A stretch of DNA of 64,000 nucleotides from Novosphingobium sp. SG919 (lineage in GTDB: Bacteria > Pseudomonadota > Alphaproteobacteria > Sphingomonadales > Sphingomonadaceae). The translations under genes were made by a program, and so were the position numbers. Each line of letters starts with the position of its first letter. The stretch's first letter is position 1. Location of the stretch: positions 1,054,001 to 1,118,000 of the forward strand of contig NZ_JABCNG010000001.1 of assembly GCF_012932495.1 (NCBI RefSeq), read 5' to 3'. The notes beneath the pieces were generated by a model. The model was not told where the DNA came from and ran no database searches. It was given only the letters and a program-made list of their open reading frames with translations. Shown piece after piece: positions 46,333 through 55,065 of the stretch.

Positions 46333-49300
46333 GACCGTACTCCCATTGCGTCCTGAATAGCGCTGTGCAGTCTCGCGCGCTCGATGGCTGGCTCATGGTG
46401 CCACCGATGCGACGATACGCGGTGAATGACCGGGATCGACCGCCGCAACACCGCAGGCCGCCACATCTCTCGGGCCCTGGCATGGGCGAGCAGGGGATCG
46501 CGCGGTGCGTCGCACTCGATGCCAATCCCGTAGAGTCCCGTGCGCGGGTCTTCGATCGCGAAGTCGAGACCGAAAGCACCTTCCTCGTTCACCGGTGAAG
46601 GTTCCCAGCCAAGCGAGCGGATTTCCTCTGCCACCGCTTCCTCTAGTCCGTCCTGGAGCTTGTCCTGTTGCGCGCCGCTGCGTTGCTCGGGCGTCAATCG
46701 TGCGAGCAGGGCCTGCGCTGCATCAAGCTCGCCTTCCGAAATACAACGGGCGTATTCGAAGTAGGCCTGGAGATAATCGCGCGGCGAACTTGCCTGGCGG
46801 CGGGTCGACAGGAGGTCCGAAATCAGCGGCACCGGCATCGAGGTTACCAGCAATACCTTCTGCCGCGCACGGGTCACGGCAACATTCAGGCGCCGCTCGC
46901 CGCCGGCCTGGCCGAGCACACCGAAGAAGCGGCGGAACGTCCCTTGCGCATTGCGGCCAAAGGTCGACGAGAACACGATCACATCGCGCTCGTCACCTTG
47001 CACATTCTCCACATTCTTCACGAAGAAGCCCATATCCTCGCCGCCTTCGACCCGGTCGCGCTCCCGCGAGATCGCCTGGCGGAAGGCGACATCCTGTTCG
47101 GCGAGATCTTCGAGGACCTCCTCGATCAGGTCGGCCTGCTTGCGATTGAAGGTCACCACACCGACGGTCGGGATTGGCCCTTTGGCTTCGAGCCAGATGC
47201 GTCTCAGGCTGGAGGCAACCATCTCGGCTTCGGCCCGGTTGGTCTGGTCCTCATAAACCCCGTCGGCACGCAGAACTTCAATCGGGCGGATCCGGCGAAT
47301 CTCGTCTGCAGGATGGCGAGCAGGAACGCTCAGCTTGTTGACGTAGAACGACGCGTTCGAGAACTGGATGAGTTCGCGATAGGCGGAGCGATAATGGATC
47401 TGCAGTGTGGTGGGCGGCAGGACCGTCTTCGCCAGTTGGAGCAGGTCCGGGCAATCCTTGATCTCGCGGCGGTTCCAGGTCTCCGAAACGGTCTCGCGCT
47501 CTTCTTCCCCGAGCTCCTGCTCAGCGTCCTGGCCTTCGTAGACCTCGGCTTCGTCGCTTTCCACTCGGCTCGTGAAGAAGGCCGTCGGCGGCATCTGCTT
47601 TTCGTCGCCCGACACGATCATGTTGCGGCTGCGATAGAGTGTGGGCAGCGCATATTCGATCGGCATCTGCGATGCCTCGTCATAGATGACCGTATCGAAC
47701 AAGGTCTTGCGCAAGGGAAGCAAGCGGCTCGCGACGTCGGGATTGACCAGCCAAACCGGGCGCAACTGCATCAGCCCGAGGTCGGCCCCCCTGTCTACAA
47801 ATTCGCGCAGGCGCTTGGCACGCTGGCCGCGCAGGCGCGTGATGTCCTCCCACTCGCGCAGCGGCCGCAATCGGCTTGCGTCAAAGCCTTCTACCAGATG
47901 GCGCCGGTTGAGCGCGCGCATCTCAAGATCAGCCTGGGCCAGCGACTTGGCCTTGGCCTCCAGTTCGTCCGCTTCAAGCAGCAGCACGGGATGCTCACTT
48001 TCGAGGCGGTTCTTCCAGGCAAGCCGCGCCTCGGTCGCGATGATGCGACGAACGGTGGGCTCCAACTCAGGCGGGGACAGGCCCTCCAGTCTTTGCCGAA
48101 TGCGGGACAATTCGGCAAAGATCGCCATCGCCTGCGCATCAAGCTGCGCAACGCGTGGACGGAAACGCTGATAGGCGGCAACGCTCGGCAGCGCATCCCT
48201 GATCGCGGCAAGGCGCGCCACGTTGGAAGCATCGCTTCGGACTGCGGCCAGGACTTCGCCGACCCATTCCTCCTCCATCCATAAGCGGAGGCGCTCGAGC
48301 AGCGCATACGATGCGGCGCGCGCGGTGTGCCGCGCCAGCCCCTGCTCAATTCCATCCATCAAATCCTCAACCGCCGAGCGGGTGCATGCGCGCGCCATCG
48401 CGAACGCCGTGCCATGCTCGGGATAGGCCTCAAGCCGCGCGACAAGCCCCTCGGCATGGGAGAGTGCCTTCAGGAGCGCCCGGCTGTGTTCGACAAGCTC
48501 CGGCACGCGCAGGCCTGCAAGAGAGCCTGAAGGCTCGCCGAGGTCGACGGTCAGCTCCGCCAGACGATCCCGGATCGGGCGCAGGCGCTGTTCGCGATGC
48601 AGCGCCGCATCGAATGCACCCGCATCGTCCAGCCCATTTTCGGCCAGGAAGCGCGCGCGCCGTCGTGACGCCATCCAGCGCGAGGGTGACAGTCGCTCAA
48701 GGAAGCTGGGCTGCCGCATGAGCCTGCCGGAGAGCTCGATCCAGTCGGTCAGATCCTCTTCCGAAAGGGCCTGCGTGATCGCAAGAGCGTCTGGCGCTGC
48801 GTCGTCGGCGGGAAGTCCGAGCAACGCGGCTTCCACCTCGTTGATGTTCTGGTGCGTGGTCGTCGACTGGGGCGACCGGCCACCCGCACCCGAAAGCCGG
48901 TCAAGCCAACGCGAAAGCCATTCACGCTCGCTCTCATCCAGATTCAGAAACGCGGCGCTGTGCTCGCTCGTCCAGCGGCGGTAGGGCTCTGGGTCGTCGA
49001 TGGCGAGTGCATCTGGCGTGCGCTCGATGACTGCGTCGCGCTCACGCTCTGCGGCGGAAAAAGCAAGGAAGTCAGTCCCGAACGCGTCAACAGTGCCTGC
49101 ATCGGCCGCAAAAGCCTTGGTACGCGCCAGTGCGCTTCCCTCATATAGCGCTGGCAGCCAAAGCCGTGCGAGCGGTGCGCATGTCTCGACCAGCGACGCG
49201 AGACTGCCCGGGTTTTCATCTGCCAGACGCTGGCGCAGCGATGGCAGCGCTGGCGTGTCGCCCTCGCGCGCAAGGCGAACGAGTTCGCCCAGGATCAAAC

Positions 49301-52300
49301 GGTAAGACTGGCCGGTGGCCGGATCCTCGGCATGCAAGGCTGCGTGATAGGCATCGAGCTCATGCTCGAGAACCTCGATCCGGCCCGCGATCTGTTGGCG
49401 CTGCTGGCGCAGCAGCTGGGCGCCGCCCGGTCGGCGGAACAGTTCCTCGAGCTGCTCGCGGACCGCCCGAATGACCGGCTCGCGATCCTTGTTCACGTCA
49501 TTGACCATGACCACGCGATTGCCGAGGCCGGCAGCGTCGAGGCGTTTGTGGACCACTTCAAGGGCGGCCTGTTTCTGGCAGACCACGAGCAGGCTTCGCC
49601 CCGTTCCGATGGCGTCGGCAACCATGTTGACGATGGTCTGGCTCTTGCCCGTCCCCGGTGGTCCCTCGACCAGCAGCCCGCGACCGGTCCTTGCCTCCAG
49701 GACGGCGGCTTCCTGCGACGGGTCGCTGTCGGCGGTGAAGAAGCGGTCGATCTCGGCGACGGACTTGGGCTCGGGCCGCTCCACGCTTTCACCGACGCGA
49801 AACGCCGTCTCAAGACTCGTACCGGCCGGTGGCAGCGCCTTGAGCTGCCGCAGATCTTCCATCACCGCCTGGCCGAGGAACCCCAGATGGAACAGCGCGG
49901 CACTGCAGTGGACGCGGTCCTCGCCGGGCCGAATTCGCAGATCCTTCGAGGGCAGGGGGCTAAGCGAACGCTGTGCCACGTCCGCGAAGTCGCGGAACGC
50001 TTCAACCACTTCGGCGGCCCTGATACTGGCGCGCGCAAGCAGCGCATTCGCCTTCTCGCGCCACGCAGCCGCCTGATCCATGCCGAGCAACGTCTCGAAT
50101 GCCGGGTTCAACCGCACTTCTTCGCGGTCGCGATCGAACGACAGCGAAATCCGTCCTCTAGCGCCCACTTCCGGCACAAGCCTGACGGGCCACAGGAGAA
50201 TAGGCGCAATGCGCGGCCGCGTCGAAGCACGGGCCTCCTGCATGACGAGAAAGGGAAAGCCCAGGTACAGGCCGTCGATGCCGGTATCGCGCCGATAAAG
50301 CGTGGCGTGCCCGTGCAGGGTCCGAAGCCGACGCTCGAGGCGCGGATCCTGTGTCAGGGGCGCTGGATCGATCGTGATGGGCTGGTCGTTGCGCAGCAGG
50401 ACATGGTCCAGAAGCTCGGCCGCCGTGCGCCGGTCACTGTCGAGCTCGGCGAGATCGACGCGGGCTGTCGTCTTGCCGATCACCATGCGGGTTAGCGGCC
50501 CGCGCATCACTGCCCCCGTGATGCGCCGGGCGAAAAAGTCGAGCAGTGTCGCGACATAGGCCTGACGCGGGGGCTGCTTCCATTGGTCCTGAGGTACGGA
50601 CAGCAGCGCCAGCGTGCGAACGACCGGGAGCCTGCGTTCAAGACGGAACTGGTCCGCCCATTCATCAATGCGGTCGATGCCGCAGCGCGCGAAGCCTTCG
50701 ACGCGGGCGTCGATCTGCGCGAACAGTGTGCCTGGCGACGCGGTCAATCGATCCCGTGCTTCCGTACGGTCGAACTGCGCAAGCCCGGCGCGCCTTGCGG
50801 CGGCCTCGGCTTCATCGAGGATGGCATCTGCACTGCGAAACTGCGATGCCGCTGCCGCCAGAAGCAGGATAAAATCCTCCTCCTCGGTGATCTTGCGCTC
50901 GATGATCGCGAGCAAGCCCGGATGGTCCGTATCGGGAAGGATCTGGCGCTGCTCTTCCCACAAGGCGGCGAGCCGGCTCTTCGAGGTCGAGAGCACCAGC
51001 ACGCGCAGCTTTGTTTCGTCGAGCTCCACTTCGAGATGGCGCGCGCGCTCCCGCACGCGTGCCTCTCGGCGCTTGAGGCGTGCCAGCCAGAGCTCGTCGT
51101 CCTCGCGCTCCAGTCGATCCGGGACCGGCCCCGTGATCAGCGCATAACCTTCCTCCGGATTCTCGATCAACCACCCCGGTGTGATGATCTCACCGCGGAC
51201 CACCAACGGCATCGCGGGATTGAGCGTCTTGAGTGCGAGTGCATGCCGGATGTCAGGCGACACCTGCTCCAGCACCGCGATTTCGCGCACCTGGGCCCGC
51301 AGGTCGGGATGCAGACCTGCCTCTTCCATCCAGGTCAGGAGATCGCCCCGCAGCAGCAGGGTCCGTGCTTCGTCCCATTGGGCCGGATCGGCGGCTGCCA
51401 AGGCATACTGGGCTGGCCCCAAAAACCGTCGTCCGCCAAGCGTGATCGCGCGCCCGGCGGTGTCGTCGTCATAGGGCGAGCGTCGGCCGGGCGCCTCGGG
51501 TGCCCCGCCCGAGAGCCATTGCTGAACCTGATCCCATCCCCAGCGAAGGCGCCGGTCCGGGGCAAGCAGTCCGCGCAACAGCAAATCCACGCGCGGATCC
51601 AGGTCGTCCGGGATCGGCGCGCCGTTGGTAAGAATGCTGATCAGGAAGGACTGGTCGTCCGCACCCGCAAAGCAGGCACCCCGTGTCACCTGCTCCAGGA
51701 TGATCATCCCCAGGCTCCACCAGTCACTGGCGGCAGCGACACCGCCAGCGACCGCTTCTGGTGCAGTGTAACGGGTAATCTCGAGAGGCGAGACGATGTC
51801 CAGGTCATAGTCGGACAGGCGCGCCGAGCCGAACCCGCTGATCACCAGGTCCAGCGGCTCGCGCGTGCGCACCATGATCGCGGCTGGCGAGAGATCACGG
51901 TGACGAAGGCCGCATTCGGCGAGGGCGGCCAGCGCACCGCCGATCTCTTCTACGATCCGTCCAAGCGTTGCGGGGTCGTCGGCAAGCAAACCAATATCAG
52001 CAAAGCTGCCGCCGCGCAGATCCTCCGAAACCTCATAGACGCGGTCGCCAAATCGACCCGTCTCGATCACTTCCGGCACATGGTCGCGGTCCAGTGTCGC
52101 CAGAACCTCATAGACTTCCGGATCGGGTTCGCTGCCTTGCGCATAGAGAACCACGATCGCCTTTCGCCCGTCCCTGGTGCGTTCGGCCCCGTAGCGTTCC
52201 TGGACATGGCTGCCGGTCTCGATGCGTCGCAGCAGCGTCCACTCACCAATGACGGTCGGCGCCGCAGGCGCCGAGTCTGCCGGATCGGACCCGCTGATCG

Positions 52301-52601
52301 CCGCGGGTTGATTAGCGTCGACAGGCGATCCAGGCGCCGTCGTGACGAGCGCAGATGTGTCTGCGTCGGCCCCGCATTCCGGGCAAATCAGGTCACCAGG
52401 CTCCAGCGCGTGGCCGTTGAGGCACTGGATTGCTTCTGGCAAAGGAGCGGGGGGCACCGCTGCCGCATTTGGGCGCCAGCCTTCCGCCCGCAGCGGAAGG
52501 CTGGAGAGATCCCAGCCGCAAGGTTGGCCGTCGTGCTCGCCCTCGCAGAACATCTCGTCCAGCGAACGCTCAGTTTGACAGTTGGGACAGAAGCGGATCA
52601 T
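46329..52601 (-). CDS. 2,090-residue Zn-ribbon / protein-kinase-like / SF1 helicase / REase fusion
   Basis: Domains in order: zinc ribbon (Cys 5, 8, 19, 28); a second Cys-rich knuckle (about 60-75, 'HALEPGDLICPECG'); a Ser/Thr-kinase-like domain (about 115-370) with 'GLRHRDLSPAAIMVR' but GFG where DFG should be and no clear beta-3 Lys, so possibly a pseudokinase; a long middle region; an SF1 (Upf1-like, COG1112-type) helicase with Walker A 'VEGPPGTGKSQTIVNM' (about 980), Walker B 'YDEASQMPIEYAL' (about 1640) and C-terminal 'RRLNVAVTRARQKVLLV'; and a C-terminal MTES-type restriction-endonuclease fold 'GLDFAIEDPRTGLYGIGIECD' (about 2000-2040), with Asp, Glu and Asp present. The start at 52601 overlaps the radical-SAM stop. 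The nearest described relatives I know are kinase-helicase Mokosh proteins (MkoA), but the partners differ. Confidence 0.85.
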   Translation of the reverse strand: MIRFCPNCQTERSLDEMFCEGEHDGQPCGWDLSSLPLRAEGWRPNAAAVPPAPLPEAIQCLNGHALEPGDLICPECGADADTSALVTTAPGSPVDANQPAAISGSDPADSAPAAPTVIGEWTLLRRIETGSHVQERYGAERTRDGRKAIVVLYAQGSEPDPEVYEVLATLDRDHVPEVIETGRFGDRVYEVSEDLRGGSFADIGLLADDPATLGRIVEEIGGALAALAECGLRHRDLSPAAIMVRTREPLDLVISGFGSARLSDYDLDIVSPLEITRYTAPEAVAGGVAAASDWWSLGMIILEQVTRGACFAGADDQSFLISILTNGAPIPDDLDPRVDLLLRGLLAPDRRLRWGWDQVQQWLSGGAPEAPGRRSPYDDDTAGRAITLGGRRFLGPAQYALAAADPAQWDEARTLLLRGDLLTWMEEAGLHPDLRAQVREIAVLEQVSPDIRHALALKTLNPAMPLVVRGEIITPGWLIENPEEGYALITGPVPDRLEREDDELWLARLKRREARVRERARHLEVELDETKLRVLVLSTSKSRLAALWEEQRQILPDTDHPGLLAIIERKITEEEDFILLLAAAASQFRSADAILDEAEAAARRAGLAQFDRTEARDRLTASPGTLFAQIDARVEGFARCGIDRIDEWADQFRLERRLPVVRTLALLSVPQDQWKQPPRQAYVATLLDFFARRITGAVMRGPLTRMVIGKTTARVDLAELDSDRRTAAELLDHVLLRNDQPITIDPAPLTQDPRLERRLRTLHGHATLYRRDTGIDGLYLGFPFLVMQEARASTRPRIAPILLWPVRLVPEVGARGRISLSFDRDREEVRLNPAFETLLGMDQAAAWREKANALLARASIRAAEVVEAFRDFADVAQRSLSPLPSKDLRIRPGEDRVHCSAALFHLGFLGQAVMEDLRQLKALPPAGTSLETAFRVGESVERPEPKSVAEIDRFFTADSDPSQEAAVLEARTGRGLLVEGPPGTGKSQTIVNMVADAIGTGRSLLVVCQKQAALEVVHKRLDAAGLGNRVVMVNDVNKDREPVIRAVREQLEELFRRPGGAQLLRQQRQQIAGRIEVLEHELDAYHAALHAEDPATGQSYRLILGELVRLAREGDTPALPSLRQRLADENPGSLASLVETCAPLARLWLPALYEGSALARTKAFAADAGTVDAFGTDFLAFSAAERERDAVIERTPDALAIDDPEPYRRWTSEHSAAFLNLDESEREWLSRWLDRLSGAGGRSPQSTTTHQNINEVEAALLGLPADDAAPDALAITQALSEEDLTDWIELSGRLMRQPSFLERLSPSRWMASRRRARFLAENGLDDAGAFDAALHREQRLRPIRDRLAELTVDLGEPSGSLAGLRVPELVEHSRALLKALSHAEGLVARLEAYPEHGTAFAMARACTRSAVEDLMDGIEQGLARHTARAASYALLERLRLWMEEEWVGEVLAAVRSDASNVARLAAIRDALPSVAAYQRFRPRVAQLDAQAMAIFAELSRIRQRLEGLSPPELEPTVRRIIATEARLAWKNRLESEHPVLLLEADELEAKAKSLAQADLEMRALNRRHLVEGFDASRLRPLREWEDITRLRGQRAKRLREFVDRGADLGLMQLRPVWLVNPDVASRLLPLRKTLFDTVIYDEASQMPIEYALPTLYRSRNMIVSGDEKQMPPTAFFTSRVESDEAEVYEGQDAEQELGEEERETVSETWNRREIKDCPDLLQLAKTVLPPTTLQIHYRSAYRELIQFSNASFYVNKLSVPARHPADEIRRIRPIEVLRADGVYEDQTNRAEAEMVASSLRRIWLEAKGPIPTVGVVTFNRKQADLIEEVLEDLAEQDVAFRQAISRERDRVEGGEDMGFFVKNVENVQGDERDVIVFSSTFGRNAQGTFRRFFGVLGQAGGERRLNVAVTRARQKVLLVTSMPVPLISDLLSTRRQASSPRDYLQAYFEYARCISEGELDAAQALLARLTPEQRSGAQQDKLQDGLEEAVAEEIRSLGWEPSPVNEEGAFGLDFAIEDPRTGLYGIGIECDAPRDPLLAHARAREMWRPAVLRRSIPVIHRVSSHRWHHEPAIERARLHSAIQDAMGVRS

Positions 52602-53242
52602 GCGGCAAATCGTCCCGGCATGTCGGAGGTGACGACCGTGTGGCCGGCTGCGGCCAGCGCACGGCGAAGCTTTGCCAGGTCTCCGCGCGCCGGAATGCCG
52701 GCCATCCACGCTGCGCCATCCGCATCGATCATGATGTCGAGTTTCAGATCGGAGCCTGTCGCGTTGCGTTCATAAGCCAGGAAGGGAGCGCCTCGTTGCG
52801 TGAGCACATGGAGTGCCTGATTGTCGCTGCCGCGAAGTGCCTTTGTCTGCGGAAGGTCGGAACGAAATGGACCGGTTATGAGCGCGTCGATGAGGTCCGG
52901 ATGGGCGTCGAGCCAAGGTTGAATCTGGCCCAGTTCGAGGCCGGTGAAGACCAGCACGGACCGATCTGAAATGCTTCGCCATGCGGCGAGGAGCTCGGCC
53001 AGGGCTTCGGGCTGTTCGAACGGTTCACCGCCCGACACAGTCAAGCCGTCGGCGTCGGCGGCGAAGGCTGACAACTGGTCAATCACTTGTCCGGTATTCA
53101 CGGCGCCTTCGTCATGGGCCCAGGTATCCGCCGAGATGCAGCCTGGACAATGCAGGCTACAGCCCTGGAACCACAGCCCGACGCGGCGCCCGTGCCCAAG
53201 GGCAGTGACAGGGAAATGCACACGTGACAGGAACATGCGCAT
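52598..53242 (-). CDS. Radical-SAM activase-like protein (4Fe-4S single-cluster type)
   Basis: 214 residues. The cluster motif is Cys-x3-Cys-x2-Cys at 28, 32 and 35 in 'FQGCSLHCPGCISADTW', and 'DADGLTVSGGEPFEQPEALA' has the GGE motif of radical-SAM enzymes. The size and layout resemble NrdG/pyruvate formate-lyase activases that make a glycyl radical or modify a protein. No ribonucleotide reductase or formate-lyase gene is nearby; instead it sits inside a defence-like operon, where the target is probably a neighbouring protein or nucleic acid. Translationally coupled on both sides: TGATG after the AAA+ gene and ATGA with the giant gene. Confidence 0.85.
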   Translation of the reverse strand: MRMFLSRVHFPVTALGHGRRVGLWFQGCSLHCPGCISADTWAHDEGAVNTGQVIDQLSAFAADADGLTVSGGEPFEQPEALAELLAAWRSISDRSVLVFTGLELGQIQPWLDAHPDLIDALITGPFRSDLPQTKALRGSDNQALHVLTQRGAPFLAYERNATGSDLKLDIMIDADGAAWMAGIPARGDLAKLRRALAAAGHTVVTSDMPGRFAA

Positions 53243-55065
53243 CAGGCCGCCTCCAGCGTAAGCGTCGTGCTCGCGTCATGCACAAGCTTGGTGATCCGCA
53301 CCGGACCCTCACCATCGCGCTCGAACAAAGCCCGGGCGAGGGGATTGATGAGATGGGCCTCGATCTTGTTGCGAATCCCGCGACCACCATTGGAGAGATC
53401 GGCGATACACAGTGCGCGCAAGGCCTCCAGCGCTTCGGTGCTGATCTCGATCGACTGACCGGCAGACTCTGCGTCTGCGCAGACGCTGCGGACCATGGCG
53501 TCGAAGATCTGGTTGCCCACCTCGGGCCGGATGAAATCGAAGACGATCACATTTTCGCCAAAGCGATTGAGGATCTCCGGACGGTTCAGCACGAGCTTGA
53601 AGTGGTTTTCGATGCCTTCGCGGACCCGCGCCTGAACTTCGGCAAAGGGTTGGGCCGGTGTAACATTGGCCCGACGCTCGCCATCCGGCCCGGTCGTATA
53701 GATGCCGAGATTTGAGGTGAAAATGATCAGCGCTTCGGAAAAATAAACGCGATCGCCGCGCCCCGAGGTCAGGACACCATCGTCGAGAATCTGCAGGAAC
53801 TTGTCGAGAATGCGTGGATGCGCCTTCTCGATTTCATCGAACAGCACCACGCTGAATGGCTTCTCGCGGACCGCGTTGGTGAGTTCGCCGCCGACGTCAT
53901 ATCCGACATATCCGGGTGGGGCACCGATCAGGCGCTGGTCGGCATGTTCGGCGCTGAACTCCGACATGTCGAAGCGGATATAGGCACTTTCGTCGCCGAA
54001 CAGCAGTTCGGTCATCGACTTGGCAAGCTCAGTCTTCCCGACGCCAGTCGGACCCGCCAGAAATGCGATGCCGCGCGGACGATTGCCGCGCCGTGCACCG
54101 CCAATCCCGGTCGCCGCGCGCTTGACGATGTCCAGCATGTGCGTGACGGCATGGTCCTGCCCCACGACCCGCTTGCGGATGCTGTCGGCGCCATCAAGGA
54201 TCGTGCGACGTTCGATCTTGCGCCAGGCATCTTCGGTCACGCCAACCTTGTAGCGGCGCACTGCTTCGCCGATCGAGGATACATCGACCTGCTCGGCGCG
54301 TCCGAGCTGGACGACAGCGTTCAGGTCCATCAGCAGCATGCCCTCGGTCGCATCGACCAGGCTCTGTTTTGCCTCAAGGAGCACCATTTCGCTCGCATCC
54401 CGCCCGCCGGGCATTGAGCGCACAAGGGATGGCGCCACGGTGCTGCGCGCGGCACGGTCGGGCGTCGCAACGGGGATGTGGCGCAGGCGCGGATTGTCGA
54501 TCAGCAGCCAGTCCGGCAGGTCGCCTTCCTTCTCGGCCACCCAGATGATGGAATTGAAGCGCGGGGCGCGCTCGGGGCCGACAGGCCGGGCTTGGGCGCT
54601 CTGTGCCAGCACCAGCGCCCGCGTGAAAAGAGCGTGCTCGGCGGCCGACAGGGCATCGCTGCGCACGACAAGCCGCGATGCAAAGTCAACGATGAGCGCC
54701 ATGGGTGCGCCGTCGAGTTCCGTGTGGCGCTGCAGCGTGGTTGCCAGGAGATCGATACCACCGGCCGCCTTGCCGCTCGTGGGTGAAAGGCCGAGCCGGA
54801 CCAGTGCTTCATCCGGGTCGCGCCCACTTGTGGCAGCACCAAGATTGGAGAAACCGCCGACCGGATCGTACCGCAGCACATCTTCATAACCTGCCTGGCC
54901 CAAGGCATCAGCCAGTACATCGCCCAGCGAAGCGGCAAACGCCTTGTCGCCCTCAGCGCGGATTTGAAGATCGCGGACATTGCCGGTGAGCACGAACTGG
55001 CTCTTGAGCGGCAGGAAACGCAAGAGGTCGCGCACCCAACGGGGACGCAGGTCTGCTCCGGTCAC
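53242..55065 (-). CDS. ClpB/ClpA-like AAA+ ATPase
   Basis: 607 residues from a GTG at 55065 with AAAGGAAC upstream; another GTG at 55098 is possible. The C-terminal half is a class II AAA+ module: Walker A 'FLAGPTGVGKTELAKSMTEL' (about 340), 'DQRLIGAPPGYVGYDVGGEL' pore-loop region (Tyr-Val-Gly), Walker B 'VVLFDEIEKAHPRILDKFLQ' (about 409), sensor and ClpB D2-small domains ('IADLSNGGRGIRNKIEAHLI'). The N-terminal half (about 1-280) has no Walker A and resembles a diverged ATPase-like domain ('KSQFVLTGNVRDLQIRAEGD'). It should thread or remodel a protein substrate. First gene of the four-gene operon and overlaps the radical-SAM start. Confidence 0.9.
   Translation of the reverse strand: MTGADLRPRWVRDLLRFLPLKSQFVLTGNVRDLQIRAEGDKAFAASLGDVLADALGQAGYEDVLRYDPVGGFSNLGAATSGRDPDEALVRLGLSPTSGKAAGGIDLLATTLQRHTELDGAPMALIVDFASRLVVRSDALSAAEHALFTRALVLAQSAQARPVGPERAPRFNSIIWVAEKEGDLPDWLLIDNPRLRHIPVATPDRAARSTVAPSLVRSMPGGRDASEMVLLEAKQSLVDATEGMLLMDLNAVVQLGRAEQVDVSSIGEAVRRYKVGVTEDAWRKIERRTILDGADSIRKRVVGQDHAVTHMLDIVKRAATGIGGARRGNRPRGIAFLAGPTGVGKTELAKSMTELLFGDESAYIRFDMSEFSAEHADQRLIGAPPGYVGYDVGGELTNAVREKPFSVVLFDEIEKAHPRILDKFLQILDDGVLTSGRGDRVYFSEALIIFTSNLGIYTTGPDGERRANVTPAQPFAEVQARVREGIENHFKLVLNRPEILNRFGENVIVFDFIRPEVGNQIFDAMVRSVCADAESAGQSIEISTEALEALRALCIADLSNGGRGIRNKIEAHLINPLARALFERDGEGPVRITKLVHDASTTLTLEAA

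Noticed and set aside
46668..52775. Long plus-strand frames (538 and 730 codons) over the giant gene
   Set aside because: Antisense shadows of the 2,090-residue protein, whose motifs are clear on the minus strand.
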